From Thermoanaerobaculum sp964488355 (GTDB taxonomy: Bacteria; Acidobacteriota; Thermoanaerobaculia; Thermoanaerobaculales; Thermoanaerobaculaceae), in NCBI GenBank assembly GCA_964488355.1, contig CAZAUJ010000007.1:1-64000 (forward strand): a DNA stretch of 64,000 nt. The letters run 5' to 3'. The notes under the pieces are model-generated. The model was not told where the DNA came from, ran no database searches, and worked only from the letters and a program-made list of their open reading frames with translations. The position numbers and the translations under genes are program-made. Numbering within the stretch: position 1 is the first letter of the stretch; every line of letters begins with the position of its first letter. Shown in pieces: positions 55,494 to 64,000 of this stretch.

Positions 55494-57175
55494 CCCTCGC
55501 GGGCTTGGCGGTGGAGCTCCCCAAGGATGCGCGCCTCCGCCTGCGCATGCTTGGTCCGTGCCAGGCTCAGCGCTTCTTCCGCTCGGGCTAAAAGGGCCTC
55601 CGCCTTTTCTCGGTCGGCCAAGTTGGCCAAGTTGATGCAGACGTTTTGAAAGGCGCCGGCGGCAGCAGCGTAAGCCACTTGGGCGCCCACGCCCGCATCG
55701 GAAAGGGAGGCGGGGAGGCCCACGTCGGCCACCGCCAGGCAGAGCTCCAAGATGGCCGGGCAGGCCTCCAGCACCGAAAGGGGCACCTCCACCGCACCCA
55801 GGGTTGCTTCCCGCACCGCCTGCTCGCGGCTTGCGCGCTCCTGCTCGCTGGCCTTGGGCAGGCGCATAGCCGAAAGCAGCGCGTCAAAGGCACGGGTGTC
55901 CTCGTCCACCGCTGCCAGCATGCGCTCCTTCAGCTCCTGAGCATGCAGAGCGATGTCTTCCAGCGCTTCCCGTTTGCTTTCGAAACCCTTCTTGTCGAAG
56001 CTGATATTCGCCACCATGGCAGCCAGCGCGGCGGCCAAGGCCGCGCACAGGGCGGAAACTGAGCCGCCCCCCGGTGCCGGCGACTCGGCGGATAGCTCAT
56101 CGGCAAAGCGGCGCACGCTCATGCTGATCAAGGGGGACGGGGGTGCAAGGCGGTACTCAATGACCCGCTCTGCCGGATCGAAGGGTCGAACCTCGGACAA
56201 ACCCAGGGTGCGTACCGCCACCCGGATTACCTCCTCTTCGGGGAGCCCGCGGCTCTTGCCCATGCGGGCCAGGTAGTGCCTGCCGGCTTCCAGCAGCGCC
56301 TGTTTGGGCACCAGCCCCACCAGCTCGGAGCCGGTGACGCGCAAGCCGCGCTCTCGTGCCCTTTCCTCGCAGACGTCAAAAGCCACGTGCAGGGGGGTGG
56401 CGTCCAGATCGGTGAGGTTCATGGAAACCTGGGCGCAGCCATACTCGGGGATGGTCCAGCCCACCGCCTTAACCGCTTTCAAAAGCCCCGGCTCGTAAAT
56501 GGGCTGGCCCTTTTCGTCGCGCAGGATCTCGCCCTTTTCGTTACGTTTGGCTCGGCCTTTTTCCCGCACGTCCAGCGCCACCCGATTGGCCAAGCGCTTG
56601 TCGGTGGTGTTCAGGTTGACGTTATAGGCCACCAGGAACTTACGCGCACCCACGACGCAAGCCCCCAGCTTGGGGTTGAAGATGGCGGGGCCAAAGTCTG
56701 GCTGCCAAGCCGGGTCCTTCAGCTTTTCCGCCAAGCCCTCGTACTCGCCGGCGCGAATGTCCGAAAGGCTCCGGCGATGGGGGGCGGAGGCCGCGTACTC
56801 ATAAAGGAACACCGGAAGCTGGAACTCCTCCCCTAGCCGCTGGGCAAGCCTTTTGGCCAGCTCCACACAGGTGTCCATGGTCACGCCCGCCACCGGCACG
56901 AAGGGGACCACGTCCACCGCACCGATGCGAGGGTGGGCACCGCGGTGGTGGCGCATGTCAATCAGCGAGAACGCGGTGGCCGCCAAGCGGTAGGCCGCCT
57001 CCAGCACCGCCTCCGGTTCCCCCACCAAGGTGATGACCGTGCGGTTGGTTTCCTGACCTGGGTCCACGTTCAGCAGAGTCACGCCGCTCACCGCGGTCAC
57101 CGCCTGGGCCACCTCTTCGTAAACTTCGGCTCGCCTGCCCTCGGAAATGTTGGGAACGCACTCCACCAGCTTCAT
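55481..57175 (-). CDS. ftcD: bifunctional glutamate formimidoyltransferase / formimidoyl-THF cyclodeaminase
   Basis: A 564-aa fusion. Residues 1 to about 310 are the formiminotransferase (KLVECVPNISEGRR, RHHRGAHPRIGAVDVVPFVP, NVNLNTTDKRLANRVALDVR); residues about 360-560 are the cyclodeaminase (ELSAESPAPGGGSVSALCAA ... YAAAAGAFQNVCINLANLAD). It transfers the formimino group from formiminoglutamate (histidine breakdown) to THF and then releases ammonia. ATG 57175 follows GGAGGTGGGC. The fused form is like the mammalian enzyme. No hut genes are next to it. Confidence 0.95.
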   Translation of the reverse strand: MKLVECVPNISEGRRAEVYEEVAQAVTAVSGVTLLNVDPGQETNRTVITLVGEPEAVLEAAYRLAATAFSLIDMRHHRGAHPRIGAVDVVPFVPVAGVTMDTCVELAKRLAQRLGEEFQLPVFLYEYAASAPHRRSLSDIRAGEYEGLAEKLKDPAWQPDFGPAIFNPKLGACVVGARKFLVAYNVNLNTTDKRLANRVALDVREKGRAKRNEKGEILRDEKGQPIYEPGLLKAVKAVGWTIPEYGCAQVSMNLTDLDATPLHVAFDVCEERARERGLRVTGSELVGLVPKQALLEAGRHYLARMGKSRGLPEEEVIRVAVRTLGLSEVRPFDPAERVIEYRLAPPSPLISMSVRRFADELSAESPAPGGGSVSALCAALAAALAAMVANISFDKKGFESKREALEDIALHAQELKERMLAAVDEDTRAFDALLSAMRLPKASEQERASREQAVREATLGAVEVPLSVLEACPAILELCLAVADVGLPASLSDAGVGAQVAYAAAAGAFQNVCINLANLADREKAEALLARAEEALSLARTKHAQAEARILGELHRQAREGQPA

Positions 57176-57196
57176 GCCCACCTCCGGCGGCCCATG

Positions 57197-58357
57197 CTAG
57201 CAGCATGGCGCAAGGCCAGTGGCCAGCAGGTAAGCTCGAGCCACCTGCCGGGCACAGGCTTCCCAAGTGAATTGCTGGGCACGGCGAAGCCCTCGCTCGC
57301 CCAGCTCCCGCTGTTTTTCCAGCGAGCCTTCCAGGTGGCGAATCGCCTGGGCGAAAGCGTGCAGGTCGCCCAGGGGCAGGAGCCAGGCCCCGTCGCCAGC
57401 CACCTCCGGCAACGCGGTGCAGTGGAAGGCCAGCACCGGTTTGCCGCAGGCCATGGCCTCGAGCACGGGCAGGCCGAAGCCCTCGCTCAGGCTGGGGAAA
57501 AGCAGCGCCAGGCTCTGGCGGTAAAGGGGCGGCAGGTCCTCTTCCGCCACGTAGCCCAAAAGACGCACTTGGGAGCCCAAGCCACTGGCCTGGATGGCGC
57601 TGCGAACCGTGGGCTCCTGGAGGGGATCGACTCGACCCACCAACACCACGGGCCGGCGGCTTCCTGCAACGGCCACCGCCCGGAGCAAAAAGCCCAGGTT
57701 CTTGCGCGGGTCCCCAGTGCCCACGAAGAGGAAGTAGCCGGGTTCCAAGCCCCATTTTTGGCGCAGCTGGTGGCGTTCTTCTTCTGTTGGTCGGGGGTGG
57801 TAGCGGAGCAAATCTACCCCTGGGTAGGCGACGGTCAGCTTCTCGACTGGGAGGCCGGCCCGTCTCTGGACCGCTGTGGCCACATAGCGGCTGTCACACA
57901 CCACGTGGCTTGCCAGCCCCAGGCGGTAGCGCATAATCAACCAGTTGAGGATGTAGCGCAGCCGCGGCGCCCGTCGGGAGTATAAGTACGGGAGTTCTAA
58001 GGGGATCAGGTCGTGGATGGTGAGCACCAAGGGCACCGGATAGGTTAGGGGCACGCGGTGGGGCTCGGCCTGATGCAAACACGCACAGCCCAACCGCTGC
58101 AGCGCCCGGCCGATCCAACGCCGCGCCGACGATGGCGAGCTGTGAGACAAAGGCTCCATCGTCCCCGCAAGCAGACGCTCCAGCTCCTGCCCACCCACCG
58201 CGCGGAAGGGGTAGCTCTCCATCTCCAAACCCACCACCCGCAGGAGCAGCTCCCCCCGGTGCTGGAGATGCAGGAGAGCCCGGAGCAGCTCGCGTAGGTA
58301 GCGGCCAATGCCTTGGAAAGCCGAGGCGGAACGGAGGGGGTAGAGATCTACGGCCAC
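57197..58357 (-). CDS. glycosyltransferase family 1/4 (GT-B)
   Basis: The roughly 386-aa product has a GT-B fold: N-terminal AVDLYPLRSASAFQGIGRYL, a mid segment VCDSRYVATAVQRRAGLPV, donor-domain GYFLFVGTGDPRKNLGFLLR and the E-x7-E region SEGFGLPVLEAMACGKPVLA. It likely adds a hexose to a surface glycan on the cytoplasmic side. Start is uncertain: GTG 58357 fits the usual N terminus; GTG 58393 adds 12 residues, and neither has a clear ribosome site. Belongs to the minus-strand polysaccharide set. Confidence 0.88.
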   Translation of the reverse strand: MAVDLYPLRSASAFQGIGRYLRELLRALLHLQHRGELLLRVVGLEMESYPFRAVGGQELERLLAGTMEPLSHSSPSSARRWIGRALQRLGCACLHQAEPHRVPLTYPVPLVLTIHDLIPLELPYLYSRRAPRLRYILNWLIMRYRLGLASHVVCDSRYVATAVQRRAGLPVEKLTVAYPGVDLLRYHPRPTEEERHQLRQKWGLEPGYFLFVGTGDPRKNLGFLLRAVAVAGSRRPVVLVGRVDPLQEPTVRSAIQASGLGSQVRLLGYVAEEDLPPLYRQSLALLFPSLSEGFGLPVLEAMACGKPVLAFHCTALPEVAGDGAWLLPLGDLHAFAQAIRHLEGSLEKQRELGERGLRRAQQFTWEACARQVARAYLLATGLAPCC

Positions 58358-58419
58358 CAAAGGAACACCGGGCCCAGGAGAGCCAGCAGCCACGGGCTCA
58401 TGGTATAACGGGTTGGCCG

Positions 58420-59406
58420 CTACAACCGGTGCTGGGGGCGGAGGGCCCGCCGGATTAAGGAAGCCAAGGTGGTCAAAGCGGCGTTGATGGCGGTGGTGGG
58501 GTAGGGGGCAGCGAGAACCGCCTCCCGCAGGTGAGCCCAAGCGGTGCGCAGCTGCCCCGCATCCAAGGCCTGGCGCGCCGACACCAGGGCAATTTCCGCC
58601 ACGCGTTTGCGCGCGCGGGTGAGAAGACGCTGGTCCTTTCCCTCCAGATAGGTGGCGGATAACGCCACCGCCCGTCGCATGTCAGCGATGTTGTGGGCTG
58701 CTCGGGCAAGTTTCGCCGAATCGGAAAACCCATGAACACGATAGAGCGCAAGGGGCTCTGGCTCGAACCAAACGGGTCCGAGGCGCGCAACCCTTTTCCA
58801 CATGTCCCAGTCGCAACAATGAGGTAACTGCGGACGAAACCCGCCCACCTGCTCGTAAACCTGGCGGGCCACCACAATGGTCGGTGTCCACACCCGGTTG
58901 CCCAGCACCAAAGTGGGGAAAAGTTCCGGATAGATTTGTGCCGAGGGTAAGTCCAGGTCGCTGATGCCTATCCAATGGCTGTCCGCGTTGACGAAAACTG
59001 CTCGGCAAAACAACGCCACGATGTGGGGCTGGGAGGCGATAACCTGCTCGAAGCGCTGGTAAAAGCCTGGCCGCACCGCATCGTCACCGTGGAGGATGTG
59101 GACCCACCGGCCACGAGCTAAGCTCACGCACCGGTTGAAGTTGTTTGGGGCACCAAGGGCTTCAGGGTTGCGGTAAAACTCCACCCGGCCCGGGGCCAGC
59201 CTCTGAACCACCTCTTCGGGTCCGTCGCTGGAGGCGTCATCCACCACGACAAGTTGCATGCATTGGGGCCCCGGGTCCTGGGAAAGCACGCTGCGTAGAG
59301 TCTCCTCCAGGTAGCGGGCACAATTGTGTGTTGGGATCACTACCGACCAAAACGGCCGCGGGAGGCCATCTTCCACTGGGGGGATGGGAGGAGGCGGTGG
59401 CCACAT
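58420..59406 (-). CDS. glycosyltransferase family 2 (GT-A)
   Basis: The 328-aa product has FWSVVIPTHNCARYLEETLR, VVVDDASSDGPEEVVQRL, NFNRCVSLARGRWVHILHGD with the DxD-type GDDAV, and a C-terminal helical extension. Such enzymes transfer one sugar from a nucleotide donor. No membrane anchor is seen. Start ATG 59406. It lies between the GT-B gene and the flavin oxidoreductase gene. Confidence 0.9.
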   Translation of the reverse strand: MWPPPPPIPPVEDGLPRPFWSVVIPTHNCARYLEETLRSVLSQDPGPQCMQLVVVDDASSDGPEEVVQRLAPGRVEFYRNPEALGAPNNFNRCVSLARGRWVHILHGDDAVRPGFYQRFEQVIASQPHIVALFCRAVFVNADSHWIGISDLDLPSAQIYPELFPTLVLGNRVWTPTIVVARQVYEQVGGFRPQLPHCCDWDMWKRVARLGPVWFEPEPLALYRVHGFSDSAKLARAAHNIADMRRAVALSATYLEGKDQRLLTRARKRVAEIALVSARQALDAGQLRTAWAHLREAVLAAPYPTTAINAALTTLASLIRRALRPQHRL

Positions 59407-59453
59407 GGGCCGAAGTATAGGGCGCCCAAAGGCCGGTGCGGAAGGGAACGAGG

Positions 59454-60764
59454 CTACGGTGAGGCCAGGGCCATCGCCGCGCCCGCCCGGAGCCCTTCCG
59501 CCAGCGATTCGGCAATGCCCTGGAACTGCCAGCGAGCAAAGCGACCCGCAGGAACGATGTGGTGTTGGAGCAGCAGTTCCTGCGCTCGTGCCTTCCACCG
59601 TGAGCCAGGCCAGCTCCAGGTGTAGGCCACGGGCACCAGACAACTGTCCACCACATCCACCTCGGCAAGCCACCCCATAGCCTGGAGCTCCCGCACCACT
59701 TCTTTCTCCTTAGCTGCTACCTCCTGGGGGCTAGGAGGTTGCTCAGCGAGAAAGGCGATTTCCACGTACATGGCGACCCCGTCCCGCTGGCGCTGGGCGG
59801 GCAAAAAGGAGGGATCCACGTGGCTGTAAACCCCCACGCGATGAAACCCGCTTTGGCTATTTGGAAAGTAGACCCAGTGGTAAGGCGGCGCGTGCTTGCC
59901 CCGGCGACCCCCCACGTTGACCACCAGTACACCGGTGGCGGGGTCGGGGGGTTCTCCCGGGTCCAGCCCGGTCAGGCGCAGCGTTTCATTCAAAGGGATG
60001 GTAGTGATCAGCGTGCTGTAAGCCAGCACCTCGCCGTCGGCCACGTGTAGCTCGTGCTCCCTCGGCAGAATGTGCACGGCGGGCTTGTCCAGCAGAAGCT
60101 GGCAACCCTTCGCCAGCTCACGTACCAGGTGGTCCAGGCCATTTTTTGGGTAGAGGAATCGCTGGTTGTAACCGGCGCTCTCACTCATCCCCAAGGCTCC
60201 GCGGGCGATCGCTGCCCGATCCACCGGCGACTTGTAGGGGTCTTGGGGGGCGACTTGGGTATAAAGGCCAGCGGTGTAAAGCTGGTGAAAAGGGAAGAAG
60301 AAGAGCTCACATAAAGTCGGGCCAAAGTGCAACAGTAGCCAATCACGCAGGGTCATGACGGGGGTGGAGGGTACGCCGGGAGCAACCACCTCTTCCAACA
60401 CTTGGGCCGCCAGCGAGGGGGGCAGATGGGACAGGTGGTTCTGCAAGGGAAACGGAACGAACCTGTCCAGCACCGGGAGGTAGACGGCCGAATGCCGCTG
60501 GTAACTGCGACAGGGCGAGAGGGTTTCGACCAAACGCAGGACCACTGGGTCACCGCCAAAAATCCAATGCCCGCCTCCCCTTTCGAAGCGATAGCCCTTG
60601 CCCAGCGAGCCTGGAGGTAACTGGCGACCGTCCGGACCCAGGTAGTAACTGGCGCACAAGCCCCCCGGGCGTGGTGCGGCTTCCACCGCGCGCAGCCGAC
60701 CGGCGGCGGCAGCGGCCAACCCGGTGACCCCAGCTCCGAGCACCAAAGGTCGCGCACCTCTCAT
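59454..60764 (-). CDS. FAD-dependent oxidoreductase (amine-oxidase / UDP-galactopyranose-mutase-like)
   Basis: A 436-aa flavoprotein with the N-terminal dinucleotide motif PLVLGAGVTGLAAAAAGRL, the second box EAAPRPGGLCASYY, FERGGGHWIFGGDP and a C-terminal FAD contact in HHIVPAGRFARWQFQGIAES. The pattern matches NAD(P)-binding Rossmann flavoenzymes found in polysaccharide clusters, related to UDP-galactopyranose mutase and protoporphyrinogen oxidase. Substrate is unknown; a nucleotide-sugar or lipid-linked sugar is plausible from context. The ATG overlaps the flippase stop (ATGA). Confidence 0.78.
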   Translation of the reverse strand: MRGARPLVLGAGVTGLAAAAAGRLRAVEAAPRPGGLCASYYLGPDGRQLPPGSLGKGYRFERGGGHWIFGGDPVVLRLVETLSPCRSYQRHSAVYLPVLDRFVPFPLQNHLSHLPPSLAAQVLEEVVAPGVPSTPVMTLRDWLLLHFGPTLCELFFFPFHQLYTAGLYTQVAPQDPYKSPVDRAAIARGALGMSESAGYNQRFLYPKNGLDHLVRELAKGCQLLLDKPAVHILPREHELHVADGEVLAYSTLITTIPLNETLRLTGLDPGEPPDPATGVLVVNVGGRRGKHAPPYHWVYFPNSQSGFHRVGVYSHVDPSFLPAQRQRDGVAMYVEIAFLAEQPPSPQEVAAKEKEVVRELQAMGWLAEVDVVDSCLVPVAYTWSWPGSRWKARAQELLLQHHIVPAGRFARWQFQGIAESLAEGLRAGAAMALASP

Positions 60765-62038
60765 GGACGTTTCCCACCAAAAAGGGAAAAACCCTCGCGC
60801 CTCACCACCCAAAGCATAGCAACCCCCACCCAAAGCTCGGAAAAGACCACCGCCAGCGCCATGCCCACGGCCCCGTAAGCCGGGGTCAAAACCCGGGCCC
60901 CAATCACGTTCAAAGCGCCGGCCACGGCTACCGTTGCGGTGAAAGCTCGATCCCGTCGCAAGGGCAACAGCAGGTGAAAGCCCAGCACGCCACTGGCCGC
61001 TACCATGGGCAGGATGAGGAGCAGCAGGCGCAGGGCGGGCACGGCCGGGAGGAAGGCCGGGCCCAGGAACCATCCGATCAGGGGTTGGGCGATAAGCTCC
61101 AAGGCGAGGCAGGCAGTGCCCCCCAGGGCGAGAAAACCCAGGAGGCTTCCCCGAGCCTGCCGGAAAAGGGCATTCCGCGAGTTTCCAGCTGTGCGCACCA
61201 TATGGGGGATGAGCGCGGTTGCCAAGGGACTGAGAGCCCGCTGTGCCGCCCGGACGAGCTTCTCGGCGGCGGAGTAAAACCCCACCTGCTCCTTGGTGGC
61301 CCAAAGCCCCAAGAGGAAGGCGTTAGCAGCCGTATAGAGGCTGGTGGCGGCGGTAGAGAGGAACAAGGGAAAGCCCTCCACCAGGAACTGCCAGGCTTGG
61401 GAGCTGCGGGGAGGCACCCAGGGGAGGCGCCAGCGGCGGGCCGCGCGGGTTAAAGCTAAAACGTTGCCGAGCAATGGGCCGGAAGCCAAGATTATGGCCA
61501 GCAAAACGAGATCGGCCTGGCGGCGAACAAAGAGGAAAATGGCGGTCACAGCTGCACCGTTGACCAGGAGGTTCAGGCGAGCTAACTCGGCCATGCGTTC
61601 CTGTCCCAAGTAAAGCCAGCTGGGGGAAAGGGCCTGGGCCAGCAAAATGCCGGATAGCGGCAAAAGCACTCCCGCCAGTTCCCTCACCAGGGGGATGGCC
61701 AAAACCAGCGCCAGCAGCAACGTTTCGGCAGCTAGGAACAGCCACATCCGCGCCAACACCACGTTCCCGTAAAGCTGGCTCAAAGCCTTGGGGTCAGCTT
61801 CTGCCGCCGCTGCCCGGGTTCCTGAGAGGGCAGCGCCGTACTCCACCAGGCAGCCCAGGTAGGCCACCAGGCTTTGGCAAAAGGCCAGGGAGCCGAAGGT
61901 CGCCGGTCCCAGTACCCGCACCAGGTACGGCAAGGTGATGAGGGGAAAAAGGTAGCTGGTGGCGGCATCCAGGTAGAGACCAAAGGCGTTGCGCGCCGGG
62001 CCCTTAGGGATGCGGGAGAAAAGCTCCCGTAGCCTCAC
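60761..62038 (-). CDS. polysaccharide flippase (Wzx/RfbX, MOP superfamily)
   Basis: A 425-aa protein with 12 or more membrane helices; the N terminus (YLDAATSYLFPLITLPYLVR, VLGPATFGSLAFCQSLVAYL) is that of Wzx/RfbX flippases, which move undecaprenyl-linked oligosaccharides outward. GTG start at 62038. Fits with the glycosyltransferases downstream and with gmd upstream in the same direction. Confidence 0.88.
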   Translation of the reverse strand: MRLRELFSRIPKGPARNAFGLYLDAATSYLFPLITLPYLVRVLGPATFGSLAFCQSLVAYLGCLVEYGAALSGTRAAAAEADPKALSQLYGNVVLARMWLFLAAETLLLALVLAIPLVRELAGVLLPLSGILLAQALSPSWLYLGQERMAELARLNLLVNGAAVTAIFLFVRRQADLVLLAIILASGPLLGNVLALTRAARRWRLPWVPPRSSQAWQFLVEGFPLFLSTAATSLYTAANAFLLGLWATKEQVGFYSAAEKLVRAAQRALSPLATALIPHMVRTAGNSRNALFRQARGSLLGFLALGGTACLALELIAQPLIGWFLGPAFLPAVPALRLLLLILPMVAASGVLGFHLLLPLRRDRAFTATVAVAGALNVIGARVLTPAYGAVGMALAVVFSELWVGVAMLWVVRREGFSLFGGKRP

Positions 62039-62087
62039 GTTCGCGCTTTCCCAGCTCGCCTGCCCGGCCGGGCTGCTGCCGCCATGC

Positions 62088-63140
62088 TCAGCGGCCGCCC
62101 TTAGCCTGGAGCACCTCCAGGTCGGCGCGCACCATGAGCCTTGTCAGCTCGGCGAAGGACACCTTCGGGTGCCAGCCAAGCTTTTCCCTGGCCTTACGCG
62201 GGTCCGCCTGCAGTACCTCCACCTCCGCCGGGCGAAAATAGCGGGAGTCCACCACCACCAGAGCCTTTCCGGTGCGCTCGTCCAACCCCCGCTCTTCCAG
62301 CCCGCTGCCTTCCCAGCGCAGCTGGTACCCGGCCTCAGCAAAGGCCAGCTGGCAAAACTCCCTCACCGAGTGCGTTTCGCCCGTGCCCACCACATAGTCA
62401 TCCGGCTGATCCTGCTGCAGCATGAGCCACATGGCTTCCACGTAGTCGCCGGCGAAGCCCCAGTCCCGCCGCGCCTCCAGGTTGCCCAGCGCCAAAGGCT
62501 CCTGGCGCAGGCCTAAGGCGAACTCCGCCACCGCCTTGGTGATCTTGCGGGTGACGAAGTTTTCCCCTCGGCGGGGAGACTCGTGGTTGAAGAGGATCCC
62601 GTTGCAGGCAAAAAGATCGTACGCCTCGCGGTAGTTAACCGTGGCCCAAAAGGCGAACAGCTTGGCCACGGCGTAGGGGGAGCGAGGGTGGAACGGTGTC
62701 TTTTCGTTTTGCGGGACCTCCTTGGCCTTGCCGAAAAGCTCCGAGGAGGAGGCTTGGTAAAAGCGCGCATCGGGAGCCAGTTGGCGTACCGCTTCCAAAA
62801 GCCGCAGGGTCCCCAGGGCGACCACGTCGGCTGTGTAGGTTGGCTGGCGGAAGGAGATGCCCACATGGGACTGGGCGGCCAAGTTGTACACCTCTTGTGG
62901 TTGGGTGCGCCGTACCGCCTCGTGCAGGGAGTCCGCATCGGAAAGGTCGCCGTAGTGGAGGAAGAAGCGCTTGGCGTAGCGCCGATCGCTGCGCAAATGG
63001 TCGATGCGGGCGCGGTTAAAGGTAGACGAGCGCCGCACCAAACCGTGCACCTCGTACCCTTTCGCCAACAAAAGCTCAGCCAAGTAAGAGCCGTCTTGGC
63101 CGGTTATGCCGGTGATCAGAGCTCGCTTCACGCCGCGCAT
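62088..63140 (-). CDS. gmd: GDP-mannose 4,6-dehydratase
   Basis: A 350-aa extended SDR: RALITGITGQDGSYLAELLL (NADP site), YGDLSDADSL, NLAAQSHVGISFRQP, SSSELFGKAKEVPQNEKTPF, SPYAVAKLF (Tyr-x3-Lys) and the GMD-type RRGENFVTRKITKAVAEF with LGNLEARRDWGFAGDYVEAM. It makes GDP-4-keto-6-deoxymannose for fucose, rhamnose or perosamine. It probably supplies the polysaccharide genes downstream. ATG 63140; earlier in-frame codons are not homologous to GMD. Confidence 0.95.
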   Translation of the reverse strand: MRGVKRALITGITGQDGSYLAELLLAKGYEVHGLVRRSSTFNRARIDHLRSDRRYAKRFFLHYGDLSDADSLHEAVRRTQPQEVYNLAAQSHVGISFRQPTYTADVVALGTLRLLEAVRQLAPDARFYQASSSELFGKAKEVPQNEKTPFHPRSPYAVAKLFAFWATVNYREAYDLFACNGILFNHESPRRGENFVTRKITKAVAEFALGLRQEPLALGNLEARRDWGFAGDYVEAMWLMLQQDQPDDYVVGTGETHSVREFCQLAFAEAGYQLRWEGSGLEERGLDERTGKALVVVDSRYFRPAEVEVLQADPRKAREKLGWHPKVSFAELTRLMVRADLEVLQAKGGR

Positions 63141-63267
63141 GGTACCACGCCAGACCGAAGCCCTTACTGGTTGACAACCGGCACGCTGGCGCCGGGGAAG
63201 CTTGGGGAACCGGCACCGGCCAGTGTGACGGGGGGCAGGCGTTAATGCTCCCTCGTGTGACTTGCGC

Positions 63268-63296
63268 TTGACAATTCTTTCACAAGGGCCTATATT
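63268..63296 (+). promoter_or_regulatory. consensus sigma70 promoter of the Hdr-like genes
   Basis: TTGACA (63268-63273), 17-base spacer and TATATT (63291-63296). A start at about 63303 leaves the ATG at 63322 as the first usable codon. Confidence 0.75.
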
Positions 63297-63321
63297 TGTA
63301 ATGGCGTTACGGGGGTGTTCT

Positions 63322-63966
63322 ATGGGGAGGTGGACGGACACCTGGCGCATCCGCTACCAGCGGGAGATCGACCCGAGCTTTTTCGCCCAGGTACAGGCTC
63401 TGCCAGGCGGCGAGAGGATAGCTAGCTGCATCCAGTGCGGCACCTGCGCGGGCAGCTGTCCGGTGAGCCACTACATGGACTACACGCCCCGGCGGATCGT
63501 GGCCATGATTCGCGCCGGGATGCGGGAGGACGTGCTCTCCTGTTTCACCATTTGGCTCTGCGCCTCCTGCTACTCCTGCACGGCCGCCTGCCCCCAGCAG
63601 ATCCCCATCACCGAGGTGATGTACGCCCTCAAACGCATGGCCATCGAGAAAGGAACCTATCCCAAGCGGTTCCCGGTTCCCACCCTGGCACGGGAGTTTT
63701 TCCGCGTGGTGGAAAAGCGCGGCCGCAACGCTGAGGGTGAGGTGACCCTGCGAATGTACGCCAAGGTGGGACCATGGCGTCACCTGGGCAAGGCGGGGGT
63801 GGGCTTGAGGCTTTTCCTCAAGGGCCGTCTGGGTGTAGTGCCCGATCGGATTGTCAACCGTAAGCAGCTCAGGGCGTTGCTAGACGGGCTGGGACGGCGG
63901 CTGGTGCCCGCCGCTCGCGCCGCCCAACCAAGTAAGGAACCCGTGCGTGGTCACGGGAAACAGTGA
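63322..63966 (+). CDS. hdrC: heterodisulfide-reductase subunit C-like ferredoxin
   Basis: The 214-aa product binds two [4Fe-4S] clusters: Cys36, 39, 42, 46 in SCIQCGTCAGSCP and Cys80, 83, 86, 90 in CASCYSCTAACP, followed by Pro. It matches HdrC-type electron carriers. The basic C-terminal third (KVGPWRHLGKAGVGLRLFLK) is not part of the clusters. ATG 63322 follows GGGGGTG; an ATG at 63301 is too near the transcription start. Next to it begins an HdrB-like gene, giving an HdrCB pair for thiol/disulfide or quinone chemistry. Confidence 0.9.
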   Translation: MGRWTDTWRIRYQREIDPSFFAQVQALPGGERIASCIQCGTCAGSCPVSHYMDYTPRRIVAMIRAGMREDVLSCFTIWLCASCYSCTAACPQQIPITEVMYALKRMAIEKGTYPKRFPVPTLAREFFRVVEKRGRNAEGEVTLRMYAKVGPWRHLGKAGVGLRLFLKGRLGVVPDRIVNRKQLRALLDGLGRRLVPAARAAQPSKEPVRGHGKQ

Positions 63967-63974
63967 GGTGCGTC

Positions 63975-64000
63975 ATGAGCCTGCTCTATTACCCTGGCTG
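63975..64000 (+). CDS. hdrB: start of an HdrB-like gene (cut by window end)
   Basis: ATG 63975, eight bases after the hdrC stop and behind GAGGTG, reads MSLLYYPG before the edge, followed by a TG that could begin the conserved Cys of the YYPGC motif opening HdrB/CCG-domain proteins. Only nine codons are visible, so the assignment leans on the hdrC neighbour. Confidence 0.6.

Noticed and set aside
63169..63179. GGTTGACAACC dyad upstream of gmd as an operator
   Set aside because: Short, single and with no nearby regulator; could be chance.

Overview
The window is GC-rich, gene-dense bacterial chromosome from a diderm organism: it carries BamA, a LolD/LolE pair, an outer-membrane beta-barrel and periplasmic decaheme cytochromes. 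The mix of a complete SUF pathway with an Rrf2 regulator, a tricorn protease, MtrC/MtrA/MtrB-type electron-transfer proteins, an alkyl-DHAP-synthase-like ether-lipid gene set and heterodisulfide-reductase-like genes would fit a thermophilic or anaerobic acidobacterium (Thermoanaerobaculia-like). That taxonomic reading is an inference; no 16S gene is present.

Layout. 1-2.2 kb: 3' part of a tRNA-Gly, a 58-aa helical protein, a frame-disrupted secreted subtilase and a tRNA-Cys. 2.3-4.4 kb: secreted lipase-like hydrolase with an Ig-like secreted partner, from a clear promoter to a clear terminator. 4.6-6.9 kb: katG. 6.9-8.8 kb (minus): trxA, an alpha/beta hydrolase and an FAH-family enzyme, with overlapping starts and stops. 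8.8-14.6 kb (plus): rsmA, RNase J, uppP, ftsK and a small membrane protein, mostly coupled by ATGA overlaps. 14.6-20.6 kb (minus): SUF operon in the order Rrf2-sufC-sufB-sufD-sufS-sufU-sufT. 20.7-24.1 kb: accessory stretch with a YdeI-like gene remnant, a promoter-driven locus of a cysteine-rich secreted peptide plus two secreted proteins (frame breaks at homopolymers), and a 0.7-kb non-coding region with a REP-like inverted repeat. 24.1-31.7 kb: CPA2-type antiporter, orphan acyl-CoA carboxylase beta subunit, DUF4097-like protein, and a hybrid histidine kinase with a CxxCH heme motif in its sensor region. 31-32.5 kb (minus): purine nucleoside phosphorylase and a metallo-beta-lactamase-fold hydrolase. 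32.6-44.1 kb (plus): lysS, lolE, lolD, clpC, bamA, tricorn protease. 44.1-49.2 kb: a three-gene extracellular-electron-transfer cluster (5+5 heme MtrC/OmcA-type cytochrome, MtrA/DmsE-type decaheme cytochrome, MtrB-type barrel) with its own promoter and terminator. 49.4-55.5 kb: a membrane protein, a ZIP transporter, then an S4-domain protein, AGPS-like flavoenzyme, GlpD-like dehydrogenase and lipid kinase that look like one ether-lipid/phospholipid operon. 55.5-63.1 kb (minus): fused FtcD, then a surface-polysaccharide set (two glycosyltransferases, a flavin oxidoreductase, a flippase, gmd). 63.3-64 kb (plus): HdrC-like protein from a consensus promoter and the first codons of an HdrB-like gene.

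Themes: envelope building (UppP, LolDE, BamA, polysaccharide and ether-lipid genes), metal and redox chemistry (SUF, KatG, cytochromes, Hdr) and secreted hydrolases. The observations most worth following are the cysteine-rich peptide locus, the heme-binding hybrid kinase, the Mtr-like cluster, the ether-lipid operon, and the clustering of homopolymer frameshifts in secreted accessory genes.
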